Assembly (NCBI RefSeq): GCF_012912105.1
Contig: NZ_QMEA01000005.1
Span: 62,001-126,000 of the forward strand
Direction: 5' to 3'
DNA length: 64,000 nt
Source: Brasilonema sp. UFV-L1
GTDB taxonomy: Bacteria; Cyanobacteriota; Cyanobacteriia; Cyanobacteriales; Nostocaceae
Position numbers and translations under genes: made by a program. Shown in pieces: positions 1 to 8,373 of the stretch (positions within the stretch are counted from its first letter, which is position 1; every line of letters begins with the position of its first letter). A model generated the notes under the pieces. That model searched no databases. It saw nothing but the letters and a program-made list of their open reading frames with translations, and was not told the origin of the DNA.

Positions 1-1
1 G

Positions 2-61
2 AGAATTGCCAGAGCAAGAGCGAGGTTGCAATTTCAGTTACAAAACTATCTAGATGCGTAA
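2..61 (+). CDS. C-terminal end of a sigma factor (partial, cut by window edge)
   Basis: Frame 2 from the window edge reads RIARARARLQFQLQNYLDA and then TAA at 59-61. This is the typical end of sigma-70 region 4 (helix-turn-helix recognition helix followed by a basic RxRAR helix), as in ECF/group 3 sigma factors. Only 19 residues are visible, so the subgroup cannot be given. The anti-sigma-like gene immediately downstream on the same strand supports a sigma/anti-sigma pair. The call rests on this short motif and on context. Confidence 0.6.
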   Translation, partial: RIARARARLQFQLQNYLDA

Positions 62-221
62 TGTACAGTTTCCGTCCTTTGGTTAATGGCAGATTATGAT
101 AATTCGTTAAGAATATTAAAGAGATTACAGAGTGCTTCTGTCAACAGGAGAAGAATTGATTAGTTTCTCATGTTTATCCGCTGTGTTTACCCGTGGTGTA
201 AGAATTGGTAATAATGTTAAG

Positions 222-854
222 ATGACTACTGATTCTCAGTTTGATGACCATTCTCCCTTGCAAACTCACAAAGATTTGCAACAGGAGAAGGCTGACTATA
301 ACAATGAATCAACGGGTGCTATGGATATGGTGAAGCGTGATCGCTTCGAGTTATTGAGTGCTTACCTTGATGGTGAGGTGACGGCTGCTGAACGCAAGCA
401 AGTCGAGGAATGGCTTGCAGAGGATGCGACAGTTCAGCGTTTGTATGCTCGACTATTAAAGCTGCGGCAAGGTGTACGGGCTCTTCCAGTACCGGAACCT
501 CAGCAGTCACTAGAAGAAACCGTCGAGCAAGTGATGACACGTTTGCACCGTCGTCCCAGGCTAGTGTGGATGGCTGGAGGTGCAGCTGTTGCTGCTTGCG
601 TTATTGGCACCATTACTGGTCTACTGACAGGTGAGTCTAGGATACCTCAATTGGCTCAAAACCAACCAATCCAGCGGACACACTCAGCGATATCTATTCC
701 TGTTGTCGCTTCACCGCTGAGCGTTGCCATAAATTACACGGTGATCCCAATACCAAAAACAGCAGAAGCCTCTTTGGAAAATTCAGTTGATAAAGTAGAG
801 CCTCAATCACAGGATCTTGAGCACGAATTAAATCTTGAATACGATATAAACTAA
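222..854 (+). CDS. Anti-sigma-factor-like single-pass membrane protein
   Basis: About 210 aa if started at the ATG at 222. A GTG at 132 extends the frame, and an ATG at 321 just before the conserved part is also possible. From the 321 start the domain reads DRFELLSAYLDGEVTAAER, a pattern seen in RseA/zinc-finger-like anti-sigma domains of cyanobacteria, where acidic LSAYLDGE binds the sigma factor. A hydrophobic segment (VWMAGGAAVAACVIGTITG) follows at about residues 145-163 of the longest frame, so the N-terminal part should be cytoplasmic and the low-complexity tail periplasmic or lumenal. No CxxC zinc ligands are seen. It lies about 160 bp after a sigma-factor end and probably binds that sigma factor. 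Partner and signal are inferred. Confidence 0.6.
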   Translation: MTTDSQFDDHSPLQTHKDLQQEKADYNNESTGAMDMVKRDRFELLSAYLDGEVTAAERKQVEEWLAEDATVQRLYARLLKLRQGVRALPVPEPQQSLEETVEQVMTRLHRRPRLVWMAGGAAVAACVIGTITGLLTGESRIPQLAQNQPIQRTHSAISIPVVASPLSVAINYTVIPIPKTAEASLENSVDKVEPQSQDLEHELNLEYDIN

Positions 855-924
855 AGAATTGTAAACGGTGAGTGATAATTTTTTTAATTTATTATTCATC
901 GTTTGTAATTATTAGAGTTTCTAA

Positions 925-1323
925 TTATTTAGATCCACTCCACCAACCGTCAGGTTGGTAGATGCCTTTTAGTTGAACTGCTAGCGTTTCTGTCATTATG
1001 TAGACCCAAGCCGAACTAAGCGAACGCTCTTGTAGATCAGAAATCTGAATTTGCGTTCTATTGTAAAGGTTTTCTGAAGCCGCTCTGTTAGGAGCATAAT
1101 CTTCCAATTCGTCCAAAGCCGTCAATATTTCTGGGTTAGTAAATGAGAGTAAATATCCGTGTACAGCACGTTCTCCCAGTGTCATCGCTGGATAACCCAT
1201 TGGTAGAGCAAACAAGTTACCTTGTGCAACTGCTCTAACCGTATTGACCACTTTACCAGCACAGTACCTGGAATAATTTTTTTCACCTGGTTTAAGAGTA
1301 CCGTAGACAAAAACTTTTAGCAC
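925..1323 (-). CDS. Gamma-glutamylcyclotransferase-like (AIG2/GGCT) family protein
   Basis: 132 aa, normal for the family. The N-terminal VYGTLKPG (residues 6-13) is the substrate-cradle signature of GGCT-like folds. LDELEDY (70-76) matches the LDxxEG-type motif, with Glu74 as the likely general acid/base. Family members remove gamma-glutamyl groups as 5-oxoproline or cleave gamma-glutamylamines; the true substrate cannot be read from sequence. It is a stand-alone gene, convergent with the anti-sigma gene 70 bp away. The start ATG at 1323 is the only sensible one because the motif begins at residue 6. Confidence 0.75.
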   Translation of the reverse strand: MLKVFVYGTLKPGEKNYSRYCAGKVVNTVRAVAQGNLFALPMGYPAMTLGERAVHGYLLSFTNPEILTALDELEDYAPNRAASENLYNRTQIQISDLQERSLSSAWVYIMTETLAVQLKGIYQPDGWWSGSK

Positions 1324-1629
1324 AAAGAATCCTTAATAACTACTGAAGTTTCTAGTTACAAAAATGCCTGTTTCAAGAGCAAGGCAACGATTGAGGCTGA
1401 AACCTTGAGCAGAAATTTTTTTGCAGAAATTTTTTTATCCTCACCACATGAATTGATTTGGGAAACTTTTCTGGTAATCAAGCTGAAAACTATTTGAATG
1501 TAAGTCTTTTACTCATATTATGCTTGAAAAACAATGTAGAAAATGTAGTGTAGCATATCTATAATTCTGCACAAGCTGTAAAATTTTGCTAATTCTCCCA
1601 ATACTCTAGTAAAGATTTAAACAAAGGGA

Positions 1630-2286
1630 ATGGATGTGCGAAAAGCTGGCAGGAGAATCAGACAATTAGCTCGCAAACGTAGAAGTGGAGCTTTAGCACT
1701 CTTCGGAGGAGTGTTTAGTTTAGCCGTCTCTCCCTTTTTGATTTTGTTACTGATACCAATAACATCGGGATTGAAAATATTGATTGTAGTTAGCTGCTGG
1801 GTTGGTGCAGCGTTGCTTTGTCAACAAGGGCAACAGTTGTGGATCAAAGCCAATCAAGCAGATAAAGGTGCTCAGGGAGAAGAAGAGGTAGAGCGACTGT
1901 TAAAACCTTTGGAATGCCAAGACTGGAAGATTGAATACAATGTTCCGCTTAAGCGCTGGGGTGATGCAGATGTATTTTTGCGTTCTCCTAAAAGCAATTA
2001 TTTTGTAGTAGATGTCAAAAGTAACAAAGGCAGAGTATTTTTTGATGGTGCGATGCTGAAGCGACGTTACGGCAAGCAGGTTCATGATTTTAACAATGGA
2101 AAAGACTTGTTACAAGCAGTTAAGGGTCAGGCAAGCGTTTTAAAAGATATGAAGAAAGTCAGGCTTGTACAACCTATTATTTGCTTTACGCAAGCAAACC
2201 TTAAGGAAATCGATCAAAATAATCAAATTAATGGTGTATACGTAGTAGATACAGTAAACTTACTGAGATTATTGAAGTCAATGTAA
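1630..2286 (+). CDS. Membrane-anchored NERD-domain nuclease-like protein
   Basis: 218 aa. A basic N-terminus (RRIRQLARKRRSG) precedes two hydrophobic segments at about 21-42 and 49-64. A nuclease-related domain (NERD) follows: GEEEVERLL (83-91), GDADVF (111-116) and VVDVK (126-130), which together give the E...D...DxK catalytic layout of restriction-endonuclease-like folds. NERD proteins are thought to act in DNA processing; the substrate is unknown. The start at 1630 (ATG after an AAAGGGA stretch) puts the basic segment first, as expected for a cytoplasm-in membrane anchor. Flanks are AT-rich and no operon partner is seen. Confidence 0.65.
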   Translation: MDVRKAGRRIRQLARKRRSGALALFGGVFSLAVSPFLILLLIPITSGLKILIVVSCWVGAALLCQQGQQLWIKANQADKGAQGEEEVERLLKPLECQDWKIEYNVPLKRWGDADVFLRSPKSNYFVVDVKSNKGRVFFDGAMLKRRYGKQVHDFNNGKDLLQAVKGQASVLKDMKKVRLVQPIICFTQANLKEIDQNNQINGVYVVDTVNLLRLLKSM

Positions 2287-2567
2287 TATATATTTATATA
2301 ATAATTTATATAATATACTGTGCGCGGTCACAAATAGAGCTTTTGTTATGTTGTGTAGCAAGGCGTTCAAGCATTTATAGTACATCAGTACGGACAAGTT
2401 CAGATTAAACCCTCCTCAAAACCATCCCTGCGACAGAGAGATTATGAATTTACTACCAAAGCAGTAACCAATAATACAACATATATTTTTCTGGGCAGAT
2501 GTCGCTATTTACCCAGGCTTTTAGACTTAAATCTAATGAAACCCTCATAGGAGGTCACAATAGTATT

Positions 2568-2936
2568 ATGGGTTGGTTAAAAAGACTTTTTGGACTAGAA
2601 AAACCTCAAAATGCACAAGTCAATCCAGAGCCACAGCCAGTGCAACAAGCGCAGCAAACTGCCGCTCCTCCTACTGCAACTCAACAAATTCCCCCAGAGC
2701 GCGTGGGATTGAATGGAGAATATGATCAGAGTGGTTTGGCAAAGCGGGTAGCACTCGCATTTGACCAAGATCAACAATTGGATGATATAGACACTCTCTG
2801 GGTTGCTCAAACAGGTAGCACTGTAGTGCTCAAAGGCAAAGTTCCCAGCCAAGACATTCTCAACAAAATGGTTTCTGTCGCGCGTTCAGTTAATGGTGCG
2901 ACTGCTGTTGACAGTCATCAAGTTACAGTTGGTTAA
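2568..2936 (+). CDS. BON-domain protein
   Basis: 122 aa from the ATG at 2568, which has AGGAGG at 2549-2554. An upstream in-frame extension to 2499 lacks such a site. The N-terminus MGWLKRLFGLEKPQN is basic and amphipathic. A Gln/Pro-rich linker follows, then a BON-type domain at about residues 50-122 with the fold-typical VVLKGKVPSQ turn and ending VNGATAVDSHQVTVG. BON domains occur in osmotically induced and LysM-associated proteins and bind membranes or ligands. No signal peptide is clear. It is a stand-alone gene, followed by a foldback repeat. Confidence 0.6.
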   Translation: MGWLKRLFGLEKPQNAQVNPEPQPVQQAQQTAAPPTATQQIPPERVGLNGEYDQSGLAKRVALAFDQDQQLDDIDTLWVAQTGSTVVLKGKVPSQDILNKMVSVARSVNGATAVDSHQVTVG

Positions 2937-2952
2937 AGATTTTCATAACTTA

Positions 2953-3068
2953 TATCTTGCACGATTCTCAACAAGAGCTAAAAAACCGGGTAACTGAGGT
3001 GAAAAATTAAGGTTTGGCTAATGCTGTCATTCTCAACAAACCCGTTAGTTTGACAAGAGTGCAAGATA
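2953..3068. repeat. Foldback (MITE-like) repeat, copy 1
   Basis: About 116 bp with terminal inverted repeats: TATCTTGCAC at the left and GTGCAAGATA at the right. Inner arms ACCGGGTAACT and AACCCGTTAGTTT also pair. A second copy at 41583-41696 shares the same layout (TATCTTG, TTCTCAACAAGA, AAAAAACCGGGT, AAAATTAAGGTTT, GTCATTCTCAA, GACAAGAGTGCAA). The two copies are far apart and non-coding, so this is a dispersed element able to form a long hairpin. Confidence 0.65.
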
Positions 3069-3123
3069 AAAGATAAGGTGGGTTATACCCACCTACTTCT
3101 AAAAAATGAAAGAAAAATAGCTT

Positions 3124-3693
3124 TTACCCTTTAGTAATCTCCTCATATTGAGTTGAATGTAGCAATTTACCTTCGTTTTCCGGTTGTTCTTGCTCACTGT
3201 GATTCAAAGCGCTATGTTTAATATGACCAGTGATATAATCCATGTGTGGCGTCTTGGCACACACTAGCAGTAGCGCACCCAGAATAAACAGTAAGCCACA
3301 AATTGATGCAGCCTGAACCCAAGAGATTTCCAGCGCTCCGTGAACAATGACTTCTCGCAGTACAGAGACTATTGAGACCTCCACTGCGACTCCTACAGCT
3401 ATGCTATGCTCCTGTAAATACACCATTAGGAGTCGGAATAACTCGACCAAAATCAACAAAAATAGTATTTTTGCAGTCACTTGTTGATGATCTAATGGTA
3501 GTTTAAGTTGGCTAAATATCTCCCACAACTCCATCACCATGTAAACAAATAAACCCAAACACAGGACAATCACAATTAAGTCTTGGAAAGCCTCCATGTT
3601 GCGAACAATTCGATGTCTGTCAATCCAGCGATTGCGAAATAAATATTGACCCTTCTGGCGCTTTTTCATTTGCATTTTCATTCTTATCGACAC
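3124..3693 (-). CDS. PsiE-like four-helix membrane protein
   Basis: 189 aa. After a basic N-terminus there are four hydrophobic segments at about 38-57, 72-90, 100-120 and 128-146. The stretch LVELFRLLMVYLQEHSI followed by VEVSIVSVLREVIVHG is the core of the phosphate-starvation-inducible E (PsiE) family. Family proteins are inner-membrane proteins of unknown biochemical role. The tail after about 150 is hydrophilic and probably cytoplasmic. It is a stand-alone gene. No pho box was identified in the flanks, so phosphate control is not shown here. Confidence 0.7.
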   Translation of the reverse strand: MSIRMKMQMKKRQKGQYLFRNRWIDRHRIVRNMEAFQDLIVIVLCLGLFVYMVMELWEIFSQLKLPLDHQQVTAKILFLLILVELFRLLMVYLQEHSIAVGVAVEVSIVSVLREVIVHGALEISWVQAASICGLLFILGALLLVCAKTPHMDYITGHIKHSALNHSEQEQPENEGKLLHSTQYEEITKG

Positions 3694-4177
3694 AACTACA
3701 AGAGCAAATCAGTCAGTCTACCTAATGCTATTAACAAGACTTAGAGTTTTTTGAGAATCATCTAAACTATAAGCTTTATCAGGCAAAAGTCGTTTGCCAT
3801 TGCTAACAAAATCTCCTCTAAGGAGTATTTTCGTAATTCTATCTAGGCAATAAAATAACGAAACGCTAAAAAAAAATAGCTGGTACTATTTCCGAAAAAA
3901 GTGTCGTGGAATGAACGCTTTTTCTCTTTTATAAGAGAGTATTTAATACCAAAACTTGGGTTTAATAATCTCTTTTAATGTTATAGTCCATGTAAGCGGG
4001 CTTGGTCAGTGTAGCTGAGGAAGTATGTTTCACAACTTCCCTGCAAGACATCAAGCATTCTGAACTCAAGGCTCTGCAATGCAAAAATCTGCCCCACTTT
4101 TTCTGGGAAAGTCTTGAATTCACAGATTTTGCTTTGAGAAGGTGCGTTAACGCAACGGCAACGCACCCTACGTCTTA
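3694..4177. other. Intergenic region, no gene seen
   Basis: A 484-bp AT-rich gap between two minus-strand genes. It contains a small palindrome CTCTTTTATAAGAGAG (3924-3939) and, near 4140-4165, a GC-rich GCGTTAACGCAACG patch of the kind that flanks repeats in these genomes. A 61-codon minus frame here has no recognisable features and I do not call it. Confidence 0.4.
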
Positions 4178-7100
4178 TTAAGCTGCGATATCTTGCCCAA
4201 ACTCTGTTAAGAACCTGAACGCCTTGACAATATAATTAGTACATTCTCTGGGAGAAGTGTTGTAGAACGATCGCCACGCACTGGCTTTATCTTCATCATA
4301 GCTATCGCTTCTTTTTGGATGACTTTCTAACCATGCTAATCGTACGGCGTGACCGATTAACACATCCAATACAATATATTCTTCGATTTGTAAGTTGGGG
4401 TTGTTGGATACAATTGCTGCTAATTCTATCAACGCCTCAATATTAACTTGTCGGTATTCGGGAGCCTCAATTTTATTTAGCAAATGCTCAATCTGTAGAG
4501 CAAAATTCTTCTCTCCCGGTGTCATTTCCGACAGCATTAACTCACTATCCAATCGATTGCGACGCTCTAGTTTATCGCCAATCACCAAGCCTTTGCAATG
4601 TTCCATCACTAGCCAAACTTGCTTGAAAAAGTCTTTTGGAACACGTCCTGTTGCTCCCTCGGCTTGGCGGAAGCGTCGCCAACCGCCTGGTTGTACATCT
4701 ATTTCATCTCCTAAGGCTGGTAGTACCGCCCAGTCAATGTCACTTTCTTTTTGTTTGACGTGCAGAGATTCTTGCTGGCGTAACAATTGACTCATGCTAA
4801 CGTATTCAAATAATACCTGACGTAGCCGTGTTTTCACTTCAAAAGGCGAGAGTTGCATGAGATGTTCATAAGCTTCATCCTGAGTGACGTTTAACTCACG
4901 TACCAATTCGCTGGTAATCAACAGAATCATATAGCCAACTCTCAGGGTGAGTAGTCCTTTAAACAGTTCTGGTTCTGTCTTAATCAGGGTACTCAGATAA
5001 ATCAGAACTTCTTGAGTCAGAACGCGATCGCTTATATCCTCTCGACAAAAGTGATTAATTTTCTCCACAATTTCGTTGTGCGACAAAGGAAGAGTGATGA
5101 GTGAATCTTCGCTGTAAGCCCTACCCACAGCAATTTGCTTACCGCGCACCACAATACTTGTCACCACATCCGACAAACCAATATCACTCATTTGTCGCAA
5201 CCCTGCAGCACGACGCACAACTGCCCAAATGCCGCAATCACCTGCTTTAGTGTAAACTTCATCGAGCAAATCTGCTACAGTGACGGGACGTCCTGGTCCA
5301 CCAAAGCCTGTATCAAATTCTAATCCTTTCAAACGAACCAAAGTCTGTAACAACTCTATTTGTTCGTAGAGATTTTCTGATGAACGCAAAAAGGAAAGCA
5401 ACAATCCTAAGTTCGTTTCACACTCCATTTGAAATTCTTGAGTGTGCTGGAGGGATCCATTTTTGTCTGGGTTGTAAATAAGATAAGAGCAGCGAGGTGG
5501 AGTATCTTTAATGGAAGACAGAGAATATTTAAAATCTTCTTGAAGAAAATCAAGCCGTTGTGTTCCAGCCGTCAACATCAACTGATTAAGACGCCCCAAT
5601 TTTACTTGTACACCGTTACAAACACCGTTATTGAGTTCTTGCATGAGAGCAAGTAATGCCTCACTTCCCGTTTCCAACATGGTGTGAGTCAACATTAAAG
5701 TAAGGATCGGACGTCCTAAATCAATCCAATATTTTTGAATGTAAGCAAGTTCACTTTTGATTTGATACACCAAAAAGTGGTAATCAAGAGTTAAGTAGAA
5801 CACTTGAGCATCCAAAAACGAAGGCAGGAAGACAACTCTCTCCCCAAGAATGCGAAAAATCTTAGATGTAGTTAAACTTCTCAAACGTCGCATTGGACGT
5901 CCTGTTAAACCAAGTTTATCATTGCGTCCAACTTGAGTATAAATGTCTGAAAGGTCATCTGCTTGTCGAACTTGAATTGGTTCGACTTGTTTGGGTGTTT
6001 GTGTCTCAATTCCATAAACTGCCAGTTTTCCTTGTAAATCTTCATCTTCTGCAAGTAAGGCAATTTGTACGACAGCTTGCTGATTTTTCCCTATGCGTAA
6101 ATGCCTTCCCAAAGGGTCAATATCTCCAACTGCTATTAACCCTTCACTTAACATTTGACCAAGAAAATATAAACTCTGTGCCCACACCAGAGGAATATTG
6201 TCGTTGGGTAAACGTGACTGACTTTGAGGTGCTAACTTTTCTGCTTCTACAGATTCTTCTGGAACATAATAAAGTTCTGGAAGCAGACGTAAACCATCAC
6301 GCTCAATTAATGAAAATTCTAAACGTTCTTGGTAATGTTTCACTTGCTCTTGTTCGCCGCGAAACAAACCATCTAAAAATAAATAGGTAAAAAATAAAGG
6401 CCATTCACACTCAATATTTTCAAATTGTTTGAGTTCTAATGGTTCGTAATGCAAGCGGTTTGTGTCTTCTAATACTGTCTGGTGTCCATCGCGTAGAAAG
6501 CGCTTGCAACCGTATTTTCCTTCAAGTTTGTTGATGATATCGTTGCGAGTGCGTTCGCGCAGCTGCACATCTTCTACTGCAAATGCTGGAAAACTAATCA
6601 CACTTAACAGCGCAGCATCAATTTCTTTTGATGAGGATTCTCTGGGTAATAGAGATTCTAGCGTAATTCTGGCACGAGCGATTTCATCTGGTAATGCGTG
6701 AATCACCGATGCTTGACAACCATGTACGCCAAATAAATCTAAGCCATTAATTGCTTCCAATGCAGCTTTTGCCATACCTATGGAACTAGCATTCAATTCT
6801 GCATTGCCATGATTAATTTTATTACCTCGTTCCCAAACACCGAAATCTGGAGTCCGGTAAGCTCGTCCAATGTAGTAAACTAAATTTTGGACGAAATTCA
6901 CTTCGTCAAATGTGTAAATGATTTGCAACCCTGAAGCTGTCATTTGTGCCAACATCAGCAGAAATATTGACGTGGCATCTAATTGTAAATGTCCCCACTC
7001 ATCATCACCTACAACAATATCACCCGTAGCAGTGTTGTACTTGGCGTGTAAAGCATCCAAGGGAGACTGAGTGTGCTTAAATTTCTCTACTTTAGGACTT

Positions 7101-7417
7101 TGGCGCATCATGGCAAACAACAAGCCCCGCATCAGCTTAACGACGCTGTGTTCTAACTCATAAGTGCGTCCCTTGTCTTCGTCAACTTTACGGTAGGCGT
7201 TAAGCGAAGCTCTGCCGTAGGCAATCGCCAATCCCCAAACTGCAAGAATGCTGTAAACGTTATCACGTACCCAAGCATCGGTGTAATCTCCGTGGGCACT
7301 TATTGCTGTACTTGCTGGTAGCAAACCTGTAATCGGGTTCTGACGGGCAAGGATGATTGTTTTAATTTGCTGATAATAACACTCAAGACGAGCTTGCAGT
7401 TGAGTGGTTGTGTTCAT
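4178..7417 (-). CDS. Large GH15 / phosphorylase-kinase alpha-beta-like protein
   Basis: 1079 aa. The N-terminal third carries the (alpha/alpha)6-barrel features of glycoside hydrolase family 15 and of phosphorylase b kinase regulatory subunits: NPITGLLPAS (27-36), YTDAWVRDNVYSI (45-57), and later GNKINHGNAELNASSIGMAKAALE. The rest (about 400-1079) is the long helical extension seen in cyanobacterial homologues, with a conserved FGGPGRPV and WRRFRQAEGATGRVP. It may hydrolyse or bind an alpha-glucan, linking it to glycogen use, but catalysis is unproven. The gene is stand-alone. The length fits cyanobacterial homologues and no frameshift is seen. Confidence 0.7.
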   Translation of the reverse strand: MNTTTQLQARLECYYQQIKTIILARQNPITGLLPASTAISAHGDYTDAWVRDNVYSILAVWGLAIAYGRASLNAYRKVDEDKGRTYELEHSVVKLMRGLLFAMMRQSPKVEKFKHTQSPLDALHAKYNTATGDIVVGDDEWGHLQLDATSIFLLMLAQMTASGLQIIYTFDEVNFVQNLVYYIGRAYRTPDFGVWERGNKINHGNAELNASSIGMAKAALEAINGLDLFGVHGCQASVIHALPDEIARARITLESLLPRESSSKEIDAALLSVISFPAFAVEDVQLRERTRNDIINKLEGKYGCKRFLRDGHQTVLEDTNRLHYEPLELKQFENIECEWPLFFTYLFLDGLFRGEQEQVKHYQERLEFSLIERDGLRLLPELYYVPEESVEAEKLAPQSQSRLPNDNIPLVWAQSLYFLGQMLSEGLIAVGDIDPLGRHLRIGKNQQAVVQIALLAEDEDLQGKLAVYGIETQTPKQVEPIQVRQADDLSDIYTQVGRNDKLGLTGRPMRRLRSLTTSKIFRILGERVVFLPSFLDAQVFYLTLDYHFLVYQIKSELAYIQKYWIDLGRPILTLMLTHTMLETGSEALLALMQELNNGVCNGVQVKLGRLNQLMLTAGTQRLDFLQEDFKYSLSSIKDTPPRCSYLIYNPDKNGSLQHTQEFQMECETNLGLLLSFLRSSENLYEQIELLQTLVRLKGLEFDTGFGGPGRPVTVADLLDEVYTKAGDCGIWAVVRRAAGLRQMSDIGLSDVVTSIVVRGKQIAVGRAYSEDSLITLPLSHNEIVEKINHFCREDISDRVLTQEVLIYLSTLIKTEPELFKGLLTLRVGYMILLITSELVRELNVTQDEAYEHLMQLSPFEVKTRLRQVLFEYVSMSQLLRQQESLHVKQKESDIDWAVLPALGDEIDVQPGGWRRFRQAEGATGRVPKDFFKQVWLVMEHCKGLVIGDKLERRNRLDSELMLSEMTPGEKNFALQIEHLLNKIEAPEYRQVNIEALIELAAIVSNNPNLQIEEYIVLDVLIGHAVRLAWLESHPKRSDSYDEDKASAWRSFYNTSPRECTNYIVKAFRFLTEFGQDIAA

Positions 7418-7778
7418 ACTTGATTTTTTACGCTGTTTGCGGAATGCAACCCTAACACAGTGAAGTTAATTATGTCAGTCAAGCCAAAACTATCTTTAGT
7501 AGTAGGCACTGAAAAATGAATTTGTCATCTCCTGTCAACAGACAAGATAACTTTTCCATTTTTAGAGAAAAATACTCGAAATGTCAATTTTTTAAAATCT
7601 TTATCAGCAAGTCGATTATTTTATCTTTATCTTTAAATTAGTTTTGTTAATTATAAGTCAGGAAAAGTTTTATACACGATTTTCAAGAGATTTAGGAATT
7701 CATTCGAGAAATTCTAGTTTTTAAAAACACCAGACATATAAAGAAAATTACTAATTTTCAAAAAGGAGTTAATTTATT

Positions 7779-7913
7779 ATGTCTAAACGTTATAATCGAA
7801 ATCATTCTCCATTTGTAAAAGTTGTTTACTCTCAAGTCAAAATCAACGGTAAAACTGAACTAGTTCCAATGGAGTTATATGCCGATGGTTCACTTCAGAG
7901 GATTGTTGTATAG
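7779..7913 (+). CDS. Small protein of unknown function (44 aa)
   Basis: ATG at 7779 is preceded by a good AAGGAG at 7763-7768. The frame reads MSKRYNRNHSPFVKVVYSQV, then 24 more residues ending DGSLQRIVV, and stops at TAG 7911-7913. It is basic at the N-terminus, beta-like after that, with no membrane segment and no cysteines. I do not recognise the family. The strong ribosome binding site and sensible composition in an otherwise AT-rich gap argue that it is translated. The next gene (hsdM) is 460 bp away, behind a terminator-like hairpin. Confidence 0.45.
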   Translation: MSKRYNRNHSPFVKVVYSQVKINGKTELVPMELYADGSLQRIVV

Positions 7914-8100
7914 TAAGAATTTAGCACTCAGGAGCATAAGCGTGGCTTCTGAATTCTGACTGGAGGCGGAGCGCTTCCGGCTCTGCTTCTGACTTCTTCT
8001 CATGTTATAAAAACAAGTGAATAATGAGTTTATCATCAAAATCGCGTTATCTAAAGACTAAATAAAAAATCACGAATTTTCATTTTCCTCCTCGCATTAT

Positions 8101-8127
8101 CCCCCCTAAACCGAAGGTTTAGGGGGG
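8101..8127 (+). terminator. Terminator-like hairpin before the restriction locus
   Basis: Perfect 12-bp stem CCCCCCTAAACC / GGTTTAGGGGGG with loop GAA, followed by TTACTTATATTTTTT. This has the shape of a rho-independent terminator on the plus strand, which would insulate hsdM from upstream transcription. The 7914-8373 gap otherwise holds a GC-rich patch (7962-7990) and no convincing gene. Confidence 0.6.
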
Positions 8128-8373
8128 TTACTTATATTTTTTGCAAGCAAGGCTTGCTCATAGTTTGTATCATTTATACTGTTTATATTTTTGTAACTGG
8201 CGTCATTTTTTGCAACACAAGCGTTTGATTCGCGGTATAAAGGATGAGAGAAATTGTCCCTAAAACAAGTGTACGTGCTTGAAGTTTTGGAGAAATCGTA
8301 AAGAGTGAACCGAAAAGTGTTGAAGGTCGAAACCGTTACCTCTGCTACCTTACCCCTGACTTTTGTGGGCAAA

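Noticed and set aside
3981-4166. 61-codon minus frame after the GH15-like gene
   Set aside because: No domain, no ribosome binding site, and composition like the AT-rich gap with a repeat patch at one end.
4395-6701. Several plus-strand frames opposite the GH15-like gene
   Set aside because: Antisense shadows of a well-supported 1079-aa gene; no motifs.
8106-8372. 88-codon minus frame upstream of hsdM
   Set aside because: It starts inside the hsdM leader, ends in the terminator-like hairpin and shows no recognisable motif.
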